Shown: positions 51,597 to 61,203 of the stretch, piece by piece
How positions within the stretch are numbered: position 1 is the first letter of the stretch
How the letters are laid out: each line of letters opens with the position of its first letter
Source: Nostoc sp. NMS9
GTDB lineage: Bacteria > Cyanobacteriota > Cyanobacteriia > Cyanobacteriales > Nostocaceae
DNA length: 64,000 nt
Assembly (NCBI RefSeq): GCF_017114995.1
Contig: NZ_JABXKL010000085.1
Location: 61,135-125,134 of the forward strand
Direction: 5' to 3'
Position numbers and translations under genes: made by a program
Notes under the pieces: model-generated
Told to the model about the DNA's origin: nothing
Database searches by the model: none
Seen by the model: only the letters and a program-made list of their open reading frames with translations

Positions 51597-54167
51597 TCAT
51601 CTCAAATCCAAATCATCTGAGTGAGAAACTGCGGCGATTTCGGAAATAATCTGCAACCAAGTAGGAATTTGGATCTCAGATGGCAATTCCCCAGCTGCCA
51701 AATATCTCAACAAATTTTCTTTCTTTGAAAGGTTTTGCAGACTCGGAATAATTTGATCCAAAATACCTTCTAGTTCGGAATTAATTTGCTGATTAACTTC
51801 GCTAACATACTGCACAAGATGCAGGCTGGCGCTAGCAGTAATTTCATCTCGCAGTCGCAGTACTAAAAGTTGGTGATTGCTCGATCTGGGTAAGCCTTGG
51901 CTTTTCTCTGGTGCCCAATCAAATATTTGACCAACGTTGTGTTTATCGTCTTGACGTGCTAGAGGGAAAATAATTTCGGGTGCAACGGTTTTGTCTTTAC
52001 TACTGATTTCAGCGATAATTGCTTCTTTCCATTCGTTAGGGTCGCATCCAAGTAATAATTTGTAAAATAGATCGGCATCTTCAAAACCAAATTTTTCTTC
52101 GATTTCTTGTTCCATTTCTGGGTGGAAAAATGCCTGCAATTGTTCGCGTTCTGGGGCGATATAATTTGATAATTGGTTTAACAAATCTACCACGGCTTGA
52201 TGGATGCGATCGCGGGCAAAATCTTCTACTTCTTTAACAGTTTTCTCAAATACTGGATAAAAATCATCGCTCTTAGTCGGAAGGGAAGTATTTACGCGGT
52301 TTCCCCGATCGAATAATTTCCCGGCTGCACCTTTAGATTCTGCCAGAGCGATCGCTCCATTATTGGCTTTGTTGAAGAGTAAAGTCCATTGGTTCCAATT
52401 GAGTATTCTAAAGGTGAGTTCGTCTTTTACTATATCGCTGACAACAACACCGCGCCGATCTTTAAGTGGTTCTTTCCCGATATCTTTTTGAAAATTTCTA
52501 TAGATTTTATCTAAGCTTTCGACCACAAAACGTAATTCGATAAAAGCAGGACTATCGCCTGTAGGGATACCTTGCTCGTGAATTTCATCTATGATGTCTT
52601 TCAAGTGATCTTGTTGCTGACTCACCACATCAGCAGCTCTTTTAGTATCTTCATGCAGTTGCTTCAAACCATGACTAGCTACGTGAGTTTGAATCAATTC
52701 CCGCAGCTTACTAAGTCCTCCATCTTGACCAAAGTAACCCAACTGTCTGCCCAAATAGCTACGGGTGTCAGATTCTAGCAGATGTTTACTTAAGCGCTCC
52801 CATTTATTTTGTAGCCGTTTAGACCGATCTAGGTAATCAGGATAGTCTAAGTTAGCTAAAAACTCTGGTGAACCGACTTTCACGGTACTAGAACGTTTTG
52901 CCAATTCAGCTAATCCCAACAGTGGCGACAGTAAAACGATGCGGTCTTTTTGGGTTGTAAACGCTTGTGAACCATCAATAGTCGTATGCAGAACTTTGAG
53001 TTTTTGGAGAACCGTTTCTTCCTGCAAATATGAGCCATCTTCAATCAATTGGTCAAGTTCTCTTTCGCCACCCTCGCTATCTAGAGGTAGTTGATCGAAG
53101 CGACCCACACCGACGAGAATTAAATCTTTCAGGTCTTGTCCCGGTCGCTGCTGCTGCATCATGGTGAAGATTTTATTGGCGCGATCGCTCCCAGGAGATT
53201 TACCATTTAGCAATACCAAAATTGTTTGTACTTCTGCTAATTCCCGCAGTGACAAAAAGGTATCTCTAGCCCCCGAATTAGCAGCCCCCAATCCCGGAAA
53301 GTCGATGAGAATAAATTTAGCTGCGTCTGCAAAATCCCAAATTTCCCGTGAGATTTTTACATCGATATCTACGCGGCGGATCAGTGGGAAGCTGTTTTGC
53401 AATAACTTTGTTGGTAGCCTCTGGGGTGGACTTGGTAATCGGATATGCGCTGGAGGTAGATCCTCAAATTTCAGAGTTTGGATTGCCATTGGCTGTTCGA
53501 CTAACTGTAGCCCCTGACGAGCGGTGGTAGCATCAATCTGGTAGTGCCCACCACACATAACCTCCCCATAAGCTTGATAAGCCCGCAGGAATAATACCAA
53601 CTCCCTCAGTAAATAACGTAGCTCTAAATTGTTACTGCTATTCCATGCTTCTTCACACCAGCTAATAATATCTGTGCCAGAGTTTAGTTTCGATACTGGT
53701 ATCGGAGGAAGCCCTGCTGCTGTTGTCCGTTTATTGGCTTCTCCTAGCATGAAGCGTAGACACTCATGTACTCCCTCATGAGAAAGATACTCTACTGTAA
53801 AATTACTTAATTGCGTCGTTGCAAAATCGTCTTGCGGAATAATGTGTATGGCGGTCACATTACCTGTAGTGGGGTTTTCACTGACTGGCAAAGCATCTGC
53901 ATATCCAATTAGACTTCCTAAAAGTAAGGTTTTTCCACTACTAAATTCTCCCATCACACCAATTTTGACAGGCGAAGTTGCCAGGTCTACAGTTTTCTGG
54001 GCAGCTGATCGCAAACGAAGAAGACAGTCATCAAGACTAGCTGGAACCCAATCTTCTTGTTTAGAAGGGTACTGGGGCACAGAATCTATCTTTCGGAGGA
54101 TGAATTCGCCGTACTCCTTAAAACGGCCCAGTTTATCTGGTTCCATAAAGTAGTTTCCGCCTAACAT
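51597..54167 (-). CDS. Large dynamin-like GTPase (SrfC-like by context)
   Basis: An 856-aa soluble GTPase. The Walker A motif is GVMGEFSSGKTLLLGSLIG (about residues 68-86), the switch-I Thr is in NPTTGNVTAI, and the Walker B region is FILIDFPGLGAAN (DFPG near 287). The usual T/NKxD base motif is replaced by VGRFDQLP. Helical parts follow, without the hydrophobic paddle of membrane dynamins. Partnership with the giant Hsp70-like ATPase downstream recalls SrfC with SrfB; this was not checked by search. ATG 54146 is an alternative start, seven residues shorter. Confidence 0.82.
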   Translation of the reverse strand: MLGGNYFMEPDKLGRFKEYGEFILRKIDSVPQYPSKQEDWVPASLDDCLLRLRSAAQKTVDLATSPVKIGVMGEFSSGKTLLLGSLIGYADALPVSENPTTGNVTAIHIIPQDDFATTQLSNFTVEYLSHEGVHECLRFMLGEANKRTTAAGLPPIPVSKLNSGTDIISWCEEAWNSSNNLELRYLLRELVLFLRAYQAYGEVMCGGHYQIDATTARQGLQLVEQPMAIQTLKFEDLPPAHIRLPSPPQRLPTKLLQNSFPLIRRVDIDVKISREIWDFADAAKFILIDFPGLGAANSGARDTFLSLRELAEVQTILVLLNGKSPGSDRANKIFTMMQQQRPGQDLKDLILVGVGRFDQLPLDSEGGERELDQLIEDGSYLQEETVLQKLKVLHTTIDGSQAFTTQKDRIVLLSPLLGLAELAKRSSTVKVGSPEFLANLDYPDYLDRSKRLQNKWERLSKHLLESDTRSYLGRQLGYFGQDGGLSKLRELIQTHVASHGLKQLHEDTKRAADVVSQQQDHLKDIIDEIHEQGIPTGDSPAFIELRFVVESLDKIYRNFQKDIGKEPLKDRRGVVVSDIVKDELTFRILNWNQWTLLFNKANNGAIALAESKGAAGKLFDRGNRVNTSLPTKSDDFYPVFEKTVKEVEDFARDRIHQAVVDLLNQLSNYIAPEREQLQAFFHPEMEQEIEEKFGFEDADLFYKLLLGCDPNEWKEAIIAEISSKDKTVAPEIIFPLARQDDKHNVGQIFDWAPEKSQGLPRSSNHQLLVLRLRDEITASASLHLVQYVSEVNQQINSELEGILDQIIPSLQNLSKKENLLRYLAAGELPSEIQIPTWLQIISEIAAVSHSDDLDLR

Positions 54168-55183
54168 TAATTTCTGTGAGCTTTATAACATATAAAATGC
54201 GATTGCTAGTCATTGTTGCAACCTGTTGATATCACATTTAGCATTTCTCTCATTTAACTTGCGATTTTGGGATGAAGCATTTTGCATAGTCAAGACAATT
54301 TTGAAACATTGGGTTTTGTTAGGAAAAATAAAAAAGAATACATTCTTCAAAATCAAGGTTTACGAATGAGTAAAGTTGGGTTTTATACCACTAAATTATT
54401 GAAGACCGCTTAGTAAAGATGTGGGTATTAAACCCTTTTATACACATGATTTAAGGAATAATAGTTTTAGATAATTTTTGCGTAAGTCCTTAAGATACAA
54501 GGTTTTTGGTGCTAACCCAAGGGTATTAGAATATAATTCACTACTACACAAGCCAAATCCGCCTAAGCAAAAATTTTTAAACCAACGGAGGTGGGTAAAG
54601 TCTTGTGTAGCCACGATTTATAGTCGTCAGGACTCGGGAGCATCCCAATTTGGCAAAAATAAAATAATCTGGGGATTCAATCAAGTGGTTATTCTGACTC
54701 TTGCTCAGATCCAGAACTAATGTCTAGCAGACAGTCATCAAGGGTATGAATTATTTTCTGTATTTCATCCATAACAGAACGTCTAAAAACATCAGCGTTT
54801 TTGGCTTATCTGAACTGTATTAAAATATAGCCACCATCCCGATTACGCTACTTTACGACGAGAATTGATTAGTTACAAGTTAATGCAACGAGAAAATGGG
54901 GTGTATTGCAATACTTCTCGGGTTTTGCACTTTTAACTCGGAATCGGGTTTGGGGAAAAGGTTACTGGGTTTGGGTTAAAGGTTTTTTCTTTTCCCTTTC
55001 CCATTCCCCTTAACCCCTTAACCGAGAAGTATTGGGGTGTATTGGTAATTACAGTATAGGAGATGAATGGCGGACTAACAGGTATAGATTTTTACCAACT
55101 AAGAAGACCTCTCCTTAGTTGTACTAAGTGATAGAGGTCTTTAGAGTTACAAGTGGTATGTTGTGATTTTAATTGAATTATTA
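54168..55183. other. Degraded region between GTPase gene and MITE-like element
   Basis: No intact gene. It holds the promoter of the GTPase set near 54168-54300 and the DUF2087 remnant listed below. The open frame 54478-54720 shows no family or start signal. Confidence 0.6.
54814..54936 (+). pseudogene. Remnant of a DUF2087-type regulator
   Basis: About 40 codons in one frame, with no start: VLKYSHHPDYATLRREL followed by ISYKLMQRENGVYC. The pattern H-x-DYATLRREL-x5-L-x-REN-x-Y is the end of the DUF2087 domain found in ArsR-like regulators. The rest of the gene is missing, so this is a decayed tail. Confidence 0.6.
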
Positions 55184-55365
55184 CCCCCCTTAATCCCCCC
55201 GATATATTGGGGGAAAATAAGAAAATCCGGTTCCCTCACGCCACATGCTTCTCCCTTGGCGCTAGCCTCTCCCTTTGGGAGAAGGGGAGACGCTGCGCGA
55301 ACAAGTCGGGCGTTGCCCGCCCAACGCAGTGGCTCCCCAATATATCGGGGAGGGTTAGGGTGGGG
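55184..55365. mobile_element. MITE-like element with CCCCGATATATTGGGG ends
   Basis: Left end CCCCCGATATATTGGGGG near 55196-55213 and right end CCCCAATATATCGGGG (55335-55350) are inverted copies, with outer CCCTTAATCCCC / GGGGAGGGTTAGGG similarity. The interior contains GGAGACGCTGCGCGAACAAG, a block also seen in the kinase-gene insert at about 60476-60495. No coding capacity. Confidence 0.75.
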
Positions 55366-55429
55366 TAAAAAATATTTGATACATCAATCATGACTTTTCA
55401 AACATCCTCTTAAGCTCAAGAGTGTCAAA

Positions 55430-56341
55430 TCAGCCTATAACTGTTCTCTTACGCTTGAAGATGATCCCTAAACCGCCCACTAACAGTGCGCCCATAATAG
55501 TAGAGGATTCGGGAACAACTTTAACCGTTGCTGCTATAACTTTAAAATCTGGCCCATTGTCGTTAGGAATACCAGGAATAAGCCCATTATTGTTAGAGCT
55601 AGTTAATCGCAGTGTTTGGGTAGTGATTCCATCTAAACTAATGCCTATGGAGCCAATATTGAAAGGCCCATTGTTAAGGATGGGGAAGACCTGAGTACTG
55701 ATGTTATAACCGGCTTTGGTGTAGTTTTGCCTCAGAATTTTGTAAGTCGCTATAACTTCATTATTTTCACCCAAAGCTTCCACCAATAAATCGCTATCGC
55801 CTGCAACTGGACCACCTGCTGTTCCACCACGCTCCCAAAACAGGAAGGTATTCACGGGATTGGCGAAGGAAACTTCAATGCTGGCTGTATCTGCATTTTC
55901 TCGCGTCACCAGAATGCTATTTAGATTTAAGTTTCCCAAACTGTCAACAATGTCTTGAGCATTTGGGTTTGGTTTTGAGGGTCCTTCCAGAAGCAGGTCG
56001 TCATCAGGAGTATTGGGGCCTCGTCCTGAATTCAGTACACCGAATACATTTCCATCTGGGAGAGTGTATGTATCATTTCGGAGAATCTCTCCTCCCGTGA
56101 CAACTTCAAAGCTACTAATCGTTTTTCCATTAAATTCTACTGAATCCAACCGGATATCCCTTGTGGGATCATTGAGTAGACTAGATGTAGGGTCGTTAAT
56201 CGGAGTAGCTGTGACATTAGTTTTAAACGAAAATGAGGTGAATGATGCTGCCTGAGCAGGTACTGTTAGTATTAGGGAAGCCACTGATATAGATGCAGCA
56301 CTTGTTGTGATCGCTATTGTCTTTGCAAAGATATTTGTCAT
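55430..56341 (-). CDS. PEP-CTERM-type secreted surface protein
   Basis: About 303 aa. A signal peptide is present (MTNIFAKTIAITTSAAS... ending AQA near residue 32). The mature part is beta-rich, without recognisable enzyme motif. The C-terminus has the exosortase sorting signal: VVPESSTIMGALLVGGLGIIFKRKR, i.e. a VPEPST-like motif (PESS variant), a hydrophobic segment and a basic end. The protein would be cut and attached or released at the cell surface by an exosortase, not seen here. ATG 56341 is preferred to the start at 56368. Confidence 0.88.
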   Translation of the reverse strand: MTNIFAKTIAITTSAASISVASLILTVPAQAASFTSFSFKTNVTATPINDPTSSLLNDPTRDIRLDSVEFNGKTISSFEVVTGGEILRNDTYTLPDGNVFGVLNSGRGPNTPDDDLLLEGPSKPNPNAQDIVDSLGNLNLNSILVTRENADTASIEVSFANPVNTFLFWERGGTAGGPVAGDSDLLVEALGENNEVIATYKILRQNYTKAGYNISTQVFPILNNGPFNIGSIGISLDGITTQTLRLTSSNNNGLIPGIPNDNGPDFKVIAATVKVVPESSTIMGALLVGGLGIIFKRKRTVIG

Positions 56342-57380
56342 TTGTATTTTCACCTTGGTAGACACCAAAAAACTTACCTGAGTGAATCAGATAGATTACT
56401 AGACAGAACAAAATTAGTTACACAGTCTCAAATGTGTGCAACCTCACCCCCGCTTCTGCAAAGAGCGAATTATCAGACTTTTTTACACTTCGGACAATTA
56501 ACCCTTCAGTTTTTGAAAGTCTTTAATCAGATTTATGATTCTTTACTACTAAATTTTCGTCAATTTACCGTAGTTTAGTAGAACTATCCCATAGCTTTTT
56601 GTCTGTGTCAATTGGTAAAAAAAGTTTTTATAACTTTTGTGTGGGTGATCCTTTCAGCCAAAATGCTGTTATTAGATACAATATCTTAGGCAATTTACGA
56701 GGGTTCAACGCCCGTAGAAATGTGATGAATACGTCCTAAAGAAGTAACCTTGGCAAAATCTGGGTTAATAAAATAGGCTCAGGCATTTCAGGAAGCATTT
56801 TTAAAATTTCACGGACATATCGAAAACTACGATAGGGAGCCTTAAGATCGATAATGCCGGAGTCGGGATTGTGTTGACGAAAATCTAAGAGTTGATGATG
56901 GGATAAACTGACCATAAAAAATGCGTGTTTTAGCAGCATTAGTCACCGTAGTTTGACTGAGGTTCGTAAAGTTTTACAATCCCCAGAACTGCTTGGCATC
57001 TCAAAAATTAAACTCGATTTGGAAGCGTAAACGCCTCACAGAGAATCATATAGTTTTAGTGAAGCTAAATCAGGTTTTTCAGCAAGGAAATTACATAGCT
57101 AAGATGAATTTATTAGTGATTTTAAGAAGAAACAAAGTCAAACAACCTTTCTGACCTATAGATAGTTTAAATTTCACCAAAAATGCTGAAGTTAATCTTA
57201 ATGATAACTTTAGTATTTTTTCAATTTATTTACAGTAAAAGAGGAATTGCTGCATATATAAAAATAAATAAAGTATTAAGATCGTTAGCAGGTTGGCATA
57301 AACAACATTATATCCATGTATTAAGAAATTGTATTTTCAGTATATTACCTTAATAATTTAGGCAGAGCAGGCAGGCAAAA
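56342..57380. other. About 1 kb mostly without genes
   Basis: Holds the promoter of the PEP-CTERM gene and, at 56736-56939 on the minus strand, a 67-codon frame (contains DFRQHNPDSGIIDLKAPYRS and a Leu/Pro-rich end) that looks like part of a real protein but matches no family known to me; it may be a fragment. The rest, including 57000-57380, shows nothing clear. Confidence 0.5.
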
Positions 57381-60300
57381 GTGTTTTCAAAAAAGGTGCA
57401 GAGCTACGTTAAACAAATCATAGTTGAAGAGGAAGAAATACAACAGGATGAAAAAGTATTTTGCCAGCAGGCGGATATTGCTCCTCTGATGATTTGGATG
57501 TCTGGATGCAATGCACTTTATTGTTACTTCAATTCTAATTGGCTGAAATTTACTGGAACACATCTCACAAAAGCCGCGTCTGCATCTGCGCGAGAAGAGG
57601 AAATAGGCAATATTTGGACTGGCAGCGTCCATCCAGAAGATAGACAGCGATGCGAAGATATATACCTGAAAGCATTTGCGATGCATGATTCCTTTCAGAG
57701 GCAATATCGCCTGCGTCGGGCTGATGGTGAATATCGCTGGATTTTAGATACAGCCGCGCCACGATTTGCAGCAGATGGTAGCTTTGTTGGTTACATCGGT
57801 TATTGTATCGATCTAACAGAAGTGCCGATAGGGATAAGTCAACCTTCCCTAGCAGAAAGCTGCTCGCTACCTACAAATTTTTCTTGTCGCTTACGTAAAA
57901 TTACAGAAAAAGAACGGGCAACAGAATTAGCAAAAGCATTAGAGCAACTGCAAGCTGAAATTAGCAAACGCCAAGCAGTTGAAGCACAGTTACACCAAAA
58001 AAAATCAGAACTTGCAACGATTTTACAAGTGCTTCCTGATTCATACTTTCGTCTTGATGCTGATGGAAGTATTCTGGATTACAAGCAAGGATTGATGGAG
58101 AGTCTGGATATTCCACTAAGGGAGTGTCAGGGCAAGAGTTTGCGAGAATGCTTACCGACTGCTGTAGGCGATCGCTTCCATCAAGCAATAAATCAAGTAC
58201 TTGAAACTCAATATGAAGTCAGTTTTGAATATACCTTACCGCAATCAGGAGAAAACAATAATTTTGAAGCTAGGTTATTACCATTACCAGACCAGCAAAT
58301 CATAGTTCTTGTCCGCGACACCAGCGACAACATCCAAGCAGCCTTAATAGAAAGTGATGCCAAGTTCCGCAGCATTATAGAAAACGCTAACAACGTTATT
58401 TTTGCGCTGACACTTGAAGGAATATTTTCCTACGTTTCTCCTAACTGGACTGAGATTTTTGGGCATGAGGTTGCAGAGGTTGAAGGCAAATCTTTTATTC
58501 CCTTTATACATCCTGACGATGTGCATATCTGTGCCGATTATTTCCAAAGAATTTTGACAACAGGCAAGAAACAAAAAGCAATTGAATATCGAGTTAAACA
58601 CAAAAATGGTAGTTGGCGATGGCATACAAGCAACTCATCTGCTATTAAAGACGCTAATGGCAATGTTTTGTACTTCGTTGGTATTTGCTATGACACTACC
58701 GATCGTAAAGAAGCAGAAGTAGCTTTAGCAGAACGAGCGCATTTAGCAAATTTTCGTGCCGATGTAGACGCGGCTCTTACCCAGAGTGACAGCTTACAGA
58801 ATATGATGCGCCGCTGCACTGACGCCTTAGTTGAACATCTTGATGCAGCCTTTGCTCGCATCTGGACGCTGAACAAACAAGACAATGTATTGGAGTTACA
58901 AGTCAGTTCTGGGATGTACACCCATATCAATGGGCCCCATAAATGTGTGCCAGTCGGTCAATTCAAAATTGGTTTGATTGCCAAAGAGGGCAAACCCCAC
59001 TTAACTAATTCTGTGCAGACAGATCCCCGCGTGGGTAACAAAGAGTGGGCACAGCAAGAGGGTATGGTCGCCTTCGCTGGCTATCCCTTAATTGTTGAAG
59101 ATGAAACTGTAGGGGTGATAGCCATGTTTGCCCGCCAAACAGTAACAGAATCAACTTTCAAAGCATTGGAATTTGCCGCTCAAGAGATTGCCATTGGTAT
59201 CAAGCGCAAACAAGCAGAAATTGCACTCAGAGAAAGCGCCCAACGAGAAGCACTACTCAATCGTCTTTCTAATCAGATTCGAGCTTCTTTGGATCTCAAT
59301 CACATTCTGGAAACCGCAGTGCAGGAGATTCATAACTTATTCCAGATCGATCGCTGCGTCTTCTTTTGGTATCGGCAAGATGCTGATGTACCCTACTGGG
59401 AAAAAGTATATGAGGCGAAAAATTTCTTTTTACCCTGCCTGCTTAACGACCAAGAAGCAACTAATGGAGAAATCGAACTAATCGCAGCCAAAACCTTGAA
59501 CGGAGAAATCATCTGCATTAATGATGCTGAGACTGTGGACGATTTCATAGCACGACAGTTTTTGCAGGATTTTGGTTTTACTGCCTTTATGTCGCTACCC
59601 GTACACACCCAATCTGGTGAAATTGGTGCATTTAGCTGTGGTTATTGTAGTGGCTTTCGCCCTTGGCTGAACAACGAAGTAGAATTACTACAAGCAGTTA
59701 CAGTTCAACTAGCGATCGCCATTGACCAAGCTAAACTTTACACCCAAAGTCGTATCACCGCCCAAACTGCTCAAGACAAAGCCCAGCAACTAGAAGCGGC
59801 GTTGCTAGAACTTCAACAAACTCAAACGCAACTGATTCAAACTGAAAAAATGTCCAGTTTAGGACAATTGGTTGCAGGTATTGCCCACGAAATCAATAAT
59901 CCCGTTAATTTCATCTACGGCAATATTAGCCACACCCGTGAATATACTAAGAATTTGCTGCACTTAGTAGAACTTTATCAACAAAACTACTACCCACCAA
60001 CACCAGAAATTGATCAACAAATCTATGACATTGATTTAGACTTTCTCAAACAAGATTTACCTAAAATCCTGGAGTCTATGAAAATGGGAGCCGAACGCAT
60101 TCGGCAGATTGTCCTGTCTTTACGCAATTTTTCTCGCCTTGATGAAGACGGTATCAAGGCAGTGGATATTCATGAAGGGATGGATAGCACCTTGCTACTG
60201 TTGCAAAATCGCCTAAAAGCTAAACCGGGACATCCCGAAATCCAAGTAATCCGCGACTACGGCGATTTACCACCAGTAGTGTGTCATGCTGGACAGATGA

Positions 60301-60815
60301 ATCAGGTGTTTATGAATCTGTTGACAAATGCGATCGATGTCTTGGAAGAGTCATACCCTGCGGGAAGGCGAAGCGCCTATGTGAATAGTCATACCCTGCG
60401 GGAAGGCGAAGCGCCTATGTCATTAGTAAATAACACTGAACAAAGGACAAATGAACGGCAGTTGCTTCTCCTGTCGGAGACGCTGCGCGAACAAGCCGGG
60501 AAACCCGTCCAAGGCACTGCCTCCCAAGGACAAATGACTTTTCCACAAATTCGCATTCACACCCTCATTCAAGAAGACCATGTAATCATTAGAATTGCTG
60601 ACAATGGCCCCGGCATGACTGAGAAAGTACGCAAACGCCTATTTGACCCCTTCTTCACGACAAAACCTGTGGGTAAAGGCACGGGTATGGGATTATCAAT
60701 TAGCTACCAAATTATAGTCCAAAAACACGGTGGAAAGATCCAGTGTATTTCAGCACCAGAAGAAGGTGCCGAGTTTGTTGTGATGATTCCACTAAAGCAA
60801 GAACCCTCAACGTAG
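57381..60815 (+). CDS. PAS/GAF sensor histidine kinase
   Basis: A 1144-aa soluble kinase: PAS at about 30-150, a second PAS-like at about 210-320, a third PAS at about 325-445 (FSYVSPNWTEIFGHEVAEV), GAF at about 455-610, GAF at about 625-790, then a kinase core with phosphorylated H836 in AGIAHEINNPVNFIYG, N-box near 974 (MNQVFMNLLTNAID), G1 DNGPGM near 1074, F-box FDPFFTTKPVGKG and G2 GTGMGLSI. No transmembrane segment. GAF sequences show no obvious bilin Cys. A 33-bp repeat doubled plus other repeat DNA adds about 55 residues between N-box and G1. GTG start. The signal and partner regulator are unknown. Confidence 0.92.
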   Translation: MFSKKVQSYVKQIIVEEEEIQQDEKVFCQQADIAPLMIWMSGCNALYCYFNSNWLKFTGTHLTKAASASAREEEIGNIWTGSVHPEDRQRCEDIYLKAFAMHDSFQRQYRLRRADGEYRWILDTAAPRFAADGSFVGYIGYCIDLTEVPIGISQPSLAESCSLPTNFSCRLRKITEKERATELAKALEQLQAEISKRQAVEAQLHQKKSELATILQVLPDSYFRLDADGSILDYKQGLMESLDIPLRECQGKSLRECLPTAVGDRFHQAINQVLETQYEVSFEYTLPQSGENNNFEARLLPLPDQQIIVLVRDTSDNIQAALIESDAKFRSIIENANNVIFALTLEGIFSYVSPNWTEIFGHEVAEVEGKSFIPFIHPDDVHICADYFQRILTTGKKQKAIEYRVKHKNGSWRWHTSNSSAIKDANGNVLYFVGICYDTTDRKEAEVALAERAHLANFRADVDAALTQSDSLQNMMRRCTDALVEHLDAAFARIWTLNKQDNVLELQVSSGMYTHINGPHKCVPVGQFKIGLIAKEGKPHLTNSVQTDPRVGNKEWAQQEGMVAFAGYPLIVEDETVGVIAMFARQTVTESTFKALEFAAQEIAIGIKRKQAEIALRESAQREALLNRLSNQIRASLDLNHILETAVQEIHNLFQIDRCVFFWYRQDADVPYWEKVYEAKNFFLPCLLNDQEATNGEIELIAAKTLNGEIICINDAETVDDFIARQFLQDFGFTAFMSLPVHTQSGEIGAFSCGYCSGFRPWLNNEVELLQAVTVQLAIAIDQAKLYTQSRITAQTAQDKAQQLEAALLELQQTQTQLIQTEKMSSLGQLVAGIAHEINNPVNFIYGNISHTREYTKNLLHLVELYQQNYYPPTPEIDQQIYDIDLDFLKQDLPKILESMKMGAERIRQIVLSLRNFSRLDEDGIKAVDIHEGMDSTLLLLQNRLKAKPGHPEIQVIRDYGDLPPVVCHAGQMNQVFMNLLTNAIDVLEESYPAGRRSAYVNSHTLREGEAPMSLVNNTEQRTNERQLLLLSETLREQAGKPVQGTASQGQMTFPQIRIHTLIQEDHVIIRIADNGPGMTEKVRKRLFDPFFTTKPVGKGTGMGLSISYQIIVQKHGGKIQCISAPEEGAEFVVMIPLKQEPST
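60350..60531 (+). repeat. Repeat DNA inserted in the kinase ATPase domain
   Basis: Two identical 33-base copies at 60350-60382 and 60388-60420 (starting GTCATACCCTGCGGGAAGGC), five bases apart, so read in two different frames of the same protein. A further block, GGAGACGCTGCGCGAACAAG, is at about 60476-60495. The whole segment keeps the reading frame. Confidence 0.85.
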
Positions 60816-60860
60816 ATATCACACAATTATCACACAATAGGGATATGAGTGAAAAAAAGG

Positions 60861-60887
60861 TAGAGACGTAGCAGTGCTACGTCTCTA
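60861..60887 (+). terminator. Perfect palindrome after the kinase gene
   Basis: TAGAGACGTAGCA (60861-60873), one base, TGCTACGTCTCTA (60875-60887), 45 bases past the kinase stop. It is a repeat family hairpin, possibly serving as a transcription stop; no T-run. The rest of 60816-61203 holds nothing clear. Confidence 0.6.
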
Positions 60888-61203
60888 GAAGGGTTCTGGA
60901 TAACGCATATTTAATTTCTGGAGATGTGTAATCTTAATCTAAGCTTAATCAAAAGTTAACCTAATAGTTGTTAACTTAGATCAACTCACTTTTTGCTGCA
61001 ACATTTGAACCCCCTCAATAACCTAAAATTTACAGGAATTGGGGGGATTATTTCTTCAAGTATAAGGAATTAGGTTTGAAAAAAGTTGTAATGGTAGTAC
61101 TATCTTTGCGTGGGCGTAGCCAACCCAGATAAAGTACACAATGAACTGCACCTACGCACCTGACAAAAAAAATCCCTGAGTACAAATAAAATAGAAGGCT
61201 GGG

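Noticed and set aside
53161..53517. 118-codon plus frame inside the GTPase gene
   Set aside because: Antisense to the GTP-binding domain, with no start signal or family.
54478..54720. 80-codon frame after the GTPase gene
   Set aside because: No start signal and no family; lies in a zone of decayed sequence.
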